A stretch of 8,600 bases of DNA, taken from contig JAGVOR010000148.1 in the NCBI GenBank assembly GCA_020052635.1, forward strand, positions 1 through 8,600, in the 5' to 3' direction. The notes under the pieces were generated by a model that saw only the letters and a list, made by a program, of their open reading frames with translations, ran no database searches and was not told where the DNA came from. Every line of letters begins with the position of its first letter. The stretch's first letter is position 1. Shown piece after piece: positions 1-5,683 of this stretch. The stretch comes from Candidatus Omnitrophota bacterium. Lineage in GTDB: Bacteria; Omnitrophota; Gorgyraeia; Gygaellales; Profunditerraquicolaceae. The translations under genes were made by a program, and so were the position numbers.

Positions 1-76
1 ACCATAAAGCCACGATCAAAATACTGGCCTTAGAACCCGCTAACGGGAACCGTAATTGTCCGGATAATTTTTTCAT
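1..76 (-). CDS. gspK: GspK, T2SS minor pseudopilin, N-terminal fragment (cut by window edge)
   Basis: An ATG at 74-76 opens a frame, +1 relative to gspJ, that stays open to the left edge and encodes 25 residues starting MKKLSGQLRF. The segment SILIVALW at residues 18-25 is the kind of start seen in the hydrophobic N-terminal helix of GspK proteins. The likely prepilin cleavage is Ala17|Ser18, after a basic 17-residue leader. The residue at +5 of the mature protein is Val rather than Glu, as expected for GspK, the minor pseudopilin known to lack Glu5. GspK caps the pseudopilus with GspI and GspJ. The start lies inside the last 47 bases of gspJ and has GAGG directly before the ATG, so translation is probably coupled to gspJ. 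The identification rests on a short fragment plus its position after gspJ. An Ala instead of Gly at -1 is unusual but tolerated by some prepilin peptidases. Confidence 0.72.
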   Translation of the reverse strand, partial: MKKLSGQLRFPLAGSKASILIVALW

Positions 77-614
77 CCTCGGAACTACCCTCTAAACTCA
101 AAGATACCCTGACGGCCAGAGGAATACCGGCTTGCGACCACTCCTGCGCCCAAAGGTATTCCTGCCGCTGTTTATCAAAATAATAATAAGTAAACTGAAA
201 AGAACGCAGCCCCTTTAAAAGCAATACCGCCTCTGCCTCTTGATGCGTATAAATCTGGCTGTAATCTTTTTGCCTCCGGGATACTTTCGATTGCCGGTCA
301 AAAGTATAATTCGCTAAACCGAGACTGCGGTTACCGAAATTTGCGCTATTCACCAGGGTCGGGATCTCAAGATAAGCCTGATTGCCGTTAAAAGACAGGT
401 TGCTTAATTTCAAGCAACTACTCAAATCCCTGGATAATTTCTCGAAGAATACCCCCATCTCCTCCTGCGCCAGAGGTTTATTGATCTTCTGCCAGATCTT
501 GAGACCATTGCTGAACGTCGCAAAAATCGACAAAGAGATAATCCCCAGCATGGCGGTAACCACTAACAACTCGACTAAACTTGTCCCTTTATTCTTTTCC
601 CAGATATAACGCAT
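30..614 (-). CDS. gspJ: GspJ, T2SS minor pseudopilin
   Basis: This 194-residue protein has a type IV pilin-like N-terminus: a leader MRYIWEKNKG, then TSLVELLVV with Glu at +5 and a hydrophobic helix to about residue 33. Its C-terminal half carries the GspJ pattern: FTYYYFD (141-147), two tryptophans near 155 and 159, then IPLAVRVSLSLEG (164-176) and a final beta strand. GspJ is a minor pseudopilin that joins GspI and GspK in the initiating tip complex of the pseudopilus in the inner membrane and periplasm. The residue at +1 is Thr, where Phe is usual. The start at 614 overlaps the end of gspI by 26 bases and has no clear Shine-Dalgarno sequence, which suggests coupled translation. The frame and leader leave little room for another start. 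Confidence 0.9.
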   Translation of the reverse strand: MRYIWEKNKGTSLVELLVVTAMLGIISLSIFATFSNGLKIWQKINKPLAQEEMGVFFEKLSRDLSSCLKLSNLSFNGNQAYLEIPTLVNSANFGNRSLGLANYTFDRQSKVSRRQKDYSQIYTHQEAEAVLLLKGLRSFQFTYYYFDKQRQEYLWAQEWSQAGIPLAVRVSLSLEGSSEDEKIIRTITVPVSGF

Positions 615-1002
615 AGGCTGATCTTGTTAATCTAACCTGGCGCGAACCCTGCGGCCAGCCCGCTACTAAATTTAATTGATAAAGGTTGCCCGTATCATCC
701 AGCGCCCGGTAGCTTAAACCCCAACCGATCTTTTTATTATTAATCTCCAGCTCTCCGCTGCCGGAAGCAGAGGGCCCAAGCCCAAGGCGCGCAAGATCAC
801 TCTGCGCCTCCCAGATCTTTTCATCCATCCAGGGCGCTATTTTAAGTAAAGCAGAATAATAATTGAATGAATCGATCGCGATAAAAAAAGATTGGTAGAC
901 AATGACCGCCCCTAAGGCTAAGACTGAGACCGCGATCATTACTTCCAGGAGAGTGAAACCTTTATTCCCAGTTCTTAACATCATCGGCACTTTCGACACC
1001 AT
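589..1002 (-). CDS. gspI: GspI, T2SS minor pseudopilin
   Basis: This 137-residue protein is short, as GspI proteins are. A prepilin leader ends at Gly15 and is followed by FTLLEVMIAVSVLALG, with Glu at +5; the FTLLEVM form is typical of GspI rather than GspH. The rest fits GspI: an acidic helix (about 55-72), a glycine/serine-rich turn, a GELEINNKKIGW strand and a late segment LYQLNLVAGWPQG with the family tryptophan. GspI nucleates the minor pseudopilin tip with GspJ and GspK. The start is uncertain. ATG at 1002 gives a 15-residue leader and has AGG about five bases upstream; ATGs at 984 and 981 give leaders of 9 or 8 residues, equally acceptable for prepilin peptidase. All of them lie inside the 3' end of gspG, so this is an overlapping, probably coupled pair. 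No gspH lies between gspG and this gene. Confidence 0.88.
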   Translation of the reverse strand: MVSKVPMMLRTGNKGFTLLEVMIAVSVLALGAVIVYQSFFIAIDSFNYYSALLKIAPWMDEKIWEAQSDLARLGLGPSASGSGELEINNKKIGWGLSYRALDDTGNLYQLNLVAGWPQGSRQVRLTRSAYALYLGKE

Positions 1003-1384
1003 CCTTGCCTAAAGAATACAGGTCATAATCACTTTTACGGTGCTCACCCGGAGATTTATATTCATATTCTTTACCCCAGGGGTCAAGTGGCTTTCTTTCC
1101 AGATACGGGCCGTTCCAATTCCTGGCCGAGGAAGGTTTGACCAATAAGGCATTGAGCCCTTCGGAGCCGGAGGGAAAATTTCCGTTATCTAATTCGTAGA
1201 GTTTAAGCGCGGTAGCAATATTGGCATTGATATCAGCGGTAGCCGCGGCAACCCTGGCCTGCTCCCCTCTGCCGGTAAGCCTGGGCATCACCATTGCCAC
1301 CAGCGCCCCGATAATCACCACCACCAGCATTAATTCAATTAATGTAAAACCTGCCTTGCGTTTGTTTCGATTTAATTTTACCAT
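962..1384 (-). CDS. gspG: GspG, T2SS major pseudopilin
   Basis: This gene encodes the main subunit of the T2SS pseudopilus, the periplasmic piston assembled on GspF and powered by GspE. From the start at 1384 the protein is 140 residues: a basic leader ending KRKAG, cleavage after Gly12, then FTLIELMLVVVIIG with Glu at +5. Diagnostic GspG features follow: LDNGNFP (65-71), DPWG (101-104) and YSLGKDG (123-129), with further acidic residues at 134-135 that fit the family's C-terminal calcium-binding loop. This calcium-loop form separates it from type IV pilins. A longer reading from the ATG at 1402 adds six residues, but the AGGAGG Shine-Dalgarno lies inside that extension and six bases before the 1384 ATG, so 1384 is preferred. 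Twenty bases separate it from the peptidase gene. It has the strongest ribosome-binding site in the cluster, which fits a major subunit made in excess. Confidence 0.95.
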   Translation of the reverse strand: MVKLNRNKRKAGFTLIELMLVVVIIGALVAMVMPRLTGRGEQARVAAATADINANIATALKLYELDNGNFPSGSEGLNALLVKPSSARNWNGPYLERKPLDPWGKEYEYKSPGEHRKSDYDLYSLGKDGVESADDVKNWE

Positions 1385-1390
1385 CGACCC

Positions 1391-1396
1391 CCTCCT
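1391..1396 (-). promoter_or_regulatory. Shine-Dalgarno of gspG
   Basis: The minus strand reads AGGAGG here, followed by six bases and then the ATG at 1382-1384. This is an optimal site. It lies inside the six-codon extension that an ATG at 1402 would create, so it decides the gspG start. It is clearly stronger than the sites in front of gspI, gspJ and gspK. Confidence 0.85.
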
Positions 1397-1404
1397 ATGC
1401 AAAA

Positions 1405-2262
1405 CTACGCCCCTGCCTTAAGATACTTTCGCCATCCGGTTTCAAATTCCTGGATACTGCGAATATGTAAAGGGTAAGCTGTTTTTAATGCCTCCTCTAC
1501 GGATTTACCGTCCCGCAGTTCACGGCAAAAAGCGGAAAAAGACTGGGAACCGAATTTTTCGATCAGGTAACCGATCAGAGAAACCGATTGCAGGTAATAA
1601 ATTTCAATCAGATTGTTGGCGCTCAAAAAAAGTACCCCGTCTTTACCGTCTTTGGTTTTCGTCGCCCGGATCAAAACCCCCTGCTTTCCTTTTAGGTGCT
1701 CGATATTCAATTTCATAATATCACTGACCAGCAATAAATTATCATTATCGTAATAGCGCTGGATTAAATTTTTAATCTCTTTCCTTTTAGCCTCCTCCTC
1801 CCACTGCGCCACCCCTTCATCCAGCCACAGCGGAATATAGCCTTTAAAACCTACGAAATCCCGAAAGACCAAATGCGCGATTTCATGCGGCAAGAGCGAC
1901 TCAACAAAACCCTTGCCCCAGGCATAGCTGACGATCTCTTTATTGGTATAATCGGCCATCCCTTCACTCCAGGAAGGCTGGCCGGTCGCCTTTAAAAAAG
2001 CATCCCGGTCGGCAAAAATATAGATTTTTACGCGTTTATCCCAGGTCCAGAACTCCGAATAACGCGCATATCCTAAGTCATAAGCGATCCGGCGGTAATC
2101 TTTCTCTGCCGCATCCAATACATCCTGGGCGAATTTTTCATCCTGGGTAAAATAAACGATAAAATGCTCGCTTTTTTTCTCCCGCCAGGTTCCGGGATAG
2201 CCGGCCGCCAAACAAAAAAAACCAAGCAGTATAAATAATAATTTTAATTTATTGCGTTTCAT
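1405..2262 (-). CDS. Secreted HExxH zinc metallopeptidase (peptidase MA-like, gluzincin type) within the gsp cluster
   Basis: This 285-residue protein begins with a basic N-terminus and a hydrophobic segment (8-20), a likely signal peptide. Cys17 lacks a proper lipobox before it, so secretion by signal peptidase I is more likely than lipidation. The catalytic zinc motif HEIAH is at 126-130, and WLDEG follows at 146-150, where Glu149 is the probable third zinc ligand; this spacing is that of gluzincins of the peptidase MA-like group. The N-terminal part (SEHFIVYF, 31-38, and a following helix) also fits that group. The C-terminal half looks helical with no second domain that I recognise. The gene starts five bases after gspF and ends twenty bases before gspG, so it is embedded in the T2SS operon. 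It might process a secreted substrate, help assembly or be cargo. The sequence does not say which, and no substrate is assigned. Confidence 0.82.
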   Translation of the reverse strand: MKRNKLKLLFILLGFFCLAAGYPGTWREKKSEHFIVYFTQDEKFAQDVLDAAEKDYRRIAYDLGYARYSEFWTWDKRVKIYIFADRDAFLKATGQPSWSEGMADYTNKEIVSYAWGKGFVESLLPHEIAHLVFRDFVGFKGYIPLWLDEGVAQWEEEAKRKEIKNLIQRYYDNDNLLLVSDIMKLNIEHLKGKQGVLIRATKTKDGKDGVLFLSANNLIEIYYLQSVSLIGYLIEKFGSQSFSAFCRELRDGKSVEEALKTAYPLHIRSIQEFETGWRKYLKAGA

Positions 2263-2267
2263 TGATT

Positions 2268-3497
2268 CTATCTGGCCATAATATTGATTTCAAATACCGG
2301 AAGCAGCATCGCCACAACAATAAAACCTACGATCACACCCATTACCAGGATCATTAAAGGCTCCAGCAAACTGCTCATGATCCTGATCATCTCGTCGGTA
2401 TCCCGTTCGTAGGCATCCGCCACCTCCCCTAAAGCCCCGGCTAAATTTCCCGACTCCTCACCCACGCTAATCAAGTTAACCATAAATAAAGGCAGCAGTT
2501 TTGAATCTTTCATGCTCCGGCCAAAAGATATTCCTTGCTCTAAATCCCGGTAGCTTTTAATCAATCGTTCTTTAATGATTTCGTTATCCAATACCTGCAC
2601 GGATATTTGCAAAGCCCGTAAAATCGGCAAGCCGCTTTTAAGCAGCAATTCTAAAGTCCGGCTAAAACAGGCCAGGTCAGCTTTGAGAGAAAATTTACCG
2701 AATACCGGGATACGTAATTTTAATGCGCTCCCGGCCAGACGGCCAATTTTCGTATTAAGCTGCCGCCGGATAAGAAAAACCAAAACCACTGCCCCTAAGG
2801 CCATCCAGCCACCCCGCTGCCGTAAAACCTGGCTGATCGCTAACAAAATCTGGGTAGGCAGAGGAAGATTCTGGCCGAGACTGGAAAATATTCCCATTAA
2901 CCTGGGCATCACATAGGCCAGCATAAAGATGACCGTGCCGATCCCCACCAGGGCCATCAGCAGCGGATAAGCCATTGCCATACGCAAACGCGAAAGTAGC
3001 TCTTCCTGCTTGGCGCGGTACTCGGCAATCCGCAAAAGACAAGCCGGCAGCGCCCCGCTATTTTCACCCGTACGCACCATTGCCACGTATAAAGGCGGAA
3101 AATGCTTCGGGTACGCTTCCAATGCCGAAGAAAAAGTCCCTCCGTTTTTTATCACATTATAAATATCGGCAAGTACGGCTTTTAAGCTTAGGCTCTCCGT
3201 CTGTTCTTTAATAATATTAATCGCGGTTAAGATGGGAACCCCGGATTTGATCAGGCTGGAAAGCTGACGGGTAAATACCGTAATCTGGCTGCTCTTGATC
3301 CTGCCGAATTGTTTGCGCGCCGGCGGCAACGTGGGCGGAATTTGGGCTTTTTGCGCGGCAGCAACCTCTTCCAATTTCACGGGAAGATAACCTAAAGCGC
3401 TGATTTTTTCGATCGCCTCCTTCTCCGAAGCCGCTTCGATTGTCCCGGTAACAATCTCCTGCAATCCTTTTTTTGCCCGATAATTATAATTTGCCAT
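2268..3497 (-). CDS. gspF: GspF, T2SS inner-membrane platform protein
   Basis: GspF is the polytopic inner-membrane protein that couples the GspE ATPase to pseudopilus assembly. The 409-residue length is normal. After an N-terminal cytoplasmic segment (1-65) come two homologous T2SSF repeats. The first has FTRQLSSLIKSGVPILTAI (75-93) and GENSG (144-148); the second has FSRTLELLLKSGLPILRAL (278-296) and GEESG (346-350). Transmembrane segments lie at about 177-199, 230-243 and 378-402, the usual three. The ATG shares one base with the gspE stop (TAATG arrangement), which points to translational coupling. The same family includes PilC of type IV pili, but the following gspG, gspI, gspJ and gspK genes favour secretion. 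The metallopeptidase gene starts five bases after its stop. Confidence 0.95.
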   Translation of the reverse strand: MANYNYRAKKGLQEIVTGTIEAASEKEAIEKISALGYLPVKLEEVAAAQKAQIPPTLPPARKQFGRIKSSQITVFTRQLSSLIKSGVPILTAINIIKEQTESLSLKAVLADIYNVIKNGGTFSSALEAYPKHFPPLYVAMVRTGENSGALPACLLRIAEYRAKQEELLSRLRMAMAYPLLMALVGIGTVIFMLAYVMPRLMGIFSSLGQNLPLPTQILLAISQVLRQRGGWMALGAVVLVFLIRRQLNTKIGRLAGSALKLRIPVFGKFSLKADLACFSRTLELLLKSGLPILRALQISVQVLDNEIIKERLIKSYRDLEQGISFGRSMKDSKLLPLFMVNLISVGEESGNLAGALGEVADAYERDTDEMIRIMSSLLEPLMILVMGVIVGFIVVAMLLPVFEINIMAR

Positions 3498-5671
3498 TAT
3501 CTTAATCCGCCCTCCAGTTTAGCCCCGACAAATTTATCTAATCTTATTCTTTCTGCGCCGGTTAAATCCAGAAAACAAACCGCGATATCATATTCCAACT
3601 GCTCGATCAACTCTTCAACCCTGACTACCCTGGCTAAACATTCAATTAATTCTTCGCTGTTTGGCAATTTAATTTTTAGCTCAATCACCGAGCCGACGGC
3701 TAATCTGTCCGGAGATTTAAAAAGCAGGCCTCCGGCGGAAATATTTTTAGTCAGTGCCGCCTCTTCCTCCGGGTTTACTTTCCGCTTAAGCAATTCGTTA
3801 TCTTTTTCAAATACCTTATAACGGACATTCACCTGATCATCCAGGCGCCGGAAAACCCGCTTACTTGACCCTTCCGGTTCAGGGATAATTTCCTGTTTAG
3901 CGTAATTAATCTCTGCCGGTGAAACGGTGCCTTTATTATCGGCACCGGCCTCCTCCTGGGCCGAGGTTACCCGGATGACCTCTTCAAAGGTAGTAATGCC
4001 GGCGATGGTTTTTCTCCAGCCATCCTGCCGCAGAGTGCGCATGCCGCGGGACAAAGCCAATCTTTTAATCTGACCGGATGAGGCTTTCTTTAAAATCATC
4101 TCTTTGGTCAGTTCATCGACGATTAAAATTTCATAGATGGCGGTCCGGCCGAAAAATCCGGTAGCATTGCAACGGGGACAACCTTTACCTTTAAAAATCT
4201 TAACCTCCTCTAATCTTAATCCCAGGTCTTTAGCGATCAATTCCCGTAATTCTTGCGGCGCCTGTTTATCTTCATACCGGCAATCCGGACAGATCATCCG
4301 GATTAAGCGCTGGGCGATAAATGCTTCGACACTTGAGGCGATTAAGTAAGGTTCGACTCCGATATCCTGCAGGCGGGCAATACCACTGGCAGCATCATTA
4401 GTATGCAGCGAGGAAAAAACTAAATGCCCGGTCAAGGCTACGCGGATGGCGGTTTCGGCGGTCTCAAAATCCCTTACCTCTCCCACCATAATTACATCCG
4501 GATCATGCCTTAAGATACTGCGCAGCCCCCGGGCAAAATCTAAACCGATCTCCGGCATCACCTGAATCTGGGTAATCCCGCTCATCTCATATTCAATCGG
4601 GTCTTCAATCGTAATAATCTTACGATCCTTGGTATTGATCCTGGTCAGGCAGGAATATAGTGTAGTGGTCTTGCCGCTGCCGGTAGGGCCGGTAACAAAA
4701 ATAATGCCGTGGGGTTTTTGCACTAATCTTTCGAAAACTTGTAATTCGCTTTTAGCCAACCCTAATTTTTCCAGGCTGAAGAGCATCTGCGTCGGCAGGA
4801 TTCTGATGACCAGGCTTTCTCCGAAAGGTGTCGGGATGGTCGAAATACGCAAATCCAAAACCTGTTCGGCAACCTTAACGATTGCGCGGCCGTCCTGAGG
4901 CAGGCGGCGCTCGACGATATTCAAATTAGACATAATCTTAATCCGGGAAATAATCGCGCTTAAAAAATTCCTGATTTCCACCGGGACATTAGCGTCATAA
5001 AGCAGCCCGTCGATCCGGTAGCGTACGGATAAACCTTGCCGGTAAGGTTCAATATGAATATCGGTAGCCCGCTTACGCCAGGCCTCTAAAATTATCTGAT
5101 TGACTAATTTGATCACTGAGGCATCGGTAGCCTGTTTTTCGATATCCTCCACTGCATCCTGGGCCTTATTTTGTTCGCTGGCGGGCATCGCGTTGGACAT
5201 GGCCTGTGAGCTGATTTTTTCTAAAGTCTCCGCCCCTAAGCCGTAATATTTCTTCAGTTCCTCCGAAACATCGCTGGCGCAGGCTAAAGCCATCTCCAAA
5301 TCCAACCCCAGCTGGGTCCGGATTTCATCGAGAGTAATAATATCCAAAGGATAAGAGACGGCCACCGTCAAAGTTCTCCCTTTAAGCCCCACCGGAATAA
5401 ATTTATAATAAGAAGCGATTTTTAAAGGGACTTTAGCAATCACCTCCTTATCAATTACTAATTCCTTAAGATTAACGCAGCTAATCTTTAATTTTTCGGC
5501 AAGAAGTTTAAGCAGTTCATTTTCAGGAAACAGGCTATGCTTGATGAGCACCTGCTTAAAATCATGGCTGGTATTCTCCGCCTCCTGCAAAAACCCAGCT
5601 ACTTCATCGCGGGTGATCAGTTTCTTTTCCACCAGGATTTCCGCTAATTGTAAATCGATTTTTTTAGTCAT
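3497..5671 (-). CDS. gspE: GspE, T2SS assembly ATPase with C-terminal PilZ domain
   Basis: This is the hexameric cytoplasmic ATPase that drives pseudopilus assembly. At 724 residues it is longer than usual GspE/PilB proteins (about 500-570). Domain order: an N-terminal T2SSE_N/MshEN-type region (1-145), a linker, then the ATPase with RATDIHIEP (201-209), Walker A GPTGSGKTT (328-336), an Asp box ITIEDPIEY (353-361), an atypical Walker B with Glu398 in VGEVRD, and a His box ending HTND (423-426). A four-cysteine zinc site follows (CPDC 461-464, CPRC 498-501). The ATPase ends near 570. A charged linker leads to a PilZ domain (about 600-724) with RxxxR (605-609) and NISAGG (643-648), both c-di-GMP binding motifs. 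The gene starts 12 bases after the atpD stop with only a purine run (AAAGAAAG) before the ATG. PilB-like function is possible, but the downstream genes indicate T2SS. Confidence 0.95.
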   Translation of the reverse strand: MTKKIDLQLAEILVEKKLITRDEVAGFLQEAENTSHDFKQVLIKHSLFPENELLKLLAEKLKISCVNLKELVIDKEVIAKVPLKIASYYKFIPVGLKGRTLTVAVSYPLDIITLDEIRTQLGLDLEMALACASDVSEELKKYYGLGAETLEKISSQAMSNAMPASEQNKAQDAVEDIEKQATDASVIKLVNQIILEAWRKRATDIHIEPYRQGLSVRYRIDGLLYDANVPVEIRNFLSAIISRIKIMSNLNIVERRLPQDGRAIVKVAEQVLDLRISTIPTPFGESLVIRILPTQMLFSLEKLGLAKSELQVFERLVQKPHGIIFVTGPTGSGKTTTLYSCLTRINTKDRKIITIEDPIEYEMSGITQIQVMPEIGLDFARGLRSILRHDPDVIMVGEVRDFETAETAIRVALTGHLVFSSLHTNDAASGIARLQDIGVEPYLIASSVEAFIAQRLIRMICPDCRYEDKQAPQELRELIAKDLGLRLEEVKIFKGKGCPRCNATGFFGRTAIYEILIVDELTKEMILKKASSGQIKRLALSRGMRTLRQDGWRKTIAGITTFEEVIRVTSAQEEAGADNKGTVSPAEINYAKQEIIPEPEGSSKRVFRRLDDQVNVRYKVFEKDNELLKRKVNPEEEAALTKNISAGGLLFKSPDRLAVGSVIELKIKLPNSEELIECLARVVRVEELIEQLEYDIAVCFLDLTGAERIRLDKFVGAKLEGGLR
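3500..3874 (-). other. PilZ domain coding segment at the 3' end of gspE
   Basis: This segment encodes residues 600-724 of the GspE protein. RVFRR (bases 3845-3859) gives the RxxxR motif and NISAGG (3728-3745) the N/DxSxxG motif, 33 residues apart. Beta strands typical of PilZ follow, including VGSVIELKIKLP, ARVVRV and a terminal helix. In PilZ receptors these two motifs hold cyclic-di-GMP. Binding has not been shown for this protein; it is inferred from the complete motif pair. The segment is in one unbroken frame with the ATPase, so it is a fusion and not a separate gene. Confidence 0.85.
3511..3515 (-). promoter_or_regulatory. Probable Shine-Dalgarno of gspF inside the gspE 3' end
   Basis: The minus strand reads GGAGG here, within the last codons of gspE, thirteen bases before the gspF ATG. 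The spacing is longer than ideal. Together with the one-base TAATG overlap it suggests that gspF is mainly translated by ribosomes finishing gspE, with this site helping re-initiation. Confidence 0.5.
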
Positions 5672-5683
5672 CTTTCTTTGGGT

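Noticed and set aside
2212..2214. Cys17 of the peptidase as a lipoprotein attachment site
   Set aside because: The preceding residues are Gly-Phe-Phe, which does not match a lipobox. Ordinary signal peptide cleavage near residue 20 fits better.
2575..3211. Plus-strand open frames at 2575-2916 and 2975-3211, and a minus-strand frame at 2755-3042
   Set aside because: All lie over gspF, whose repeat and membrane pattern is unmistakable. Their translations are low-complexity or basic and resemble no family.
3925..3947. Perfect 7-base inverted repeat with a 9-base loop (CGGTGCC / GGCACCG)
   Set aside because: It lies within the gspE coding sequence, in the linker before the PilZ domain. It is not followed by a T-run on the minus strand, so it is not a terminator, and short stems like this arise by chance.
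4629..4898. Open frame of 89 codons on the plus strand
   Set aside because: It lies opposite the Walker A region of gspE, has no recognisable protein features, and the minus-strand frame is a motif-complete ATPase.
30..5671. Type IV pilus rather than type II secretion cluster
   Set aside because: GspE and GspF alone could be PilB and PilC, but GspG with DPWG and the calcium-loop region, followed by GspI-, GspJ- and GspK-type genes, is specific to T2SS.
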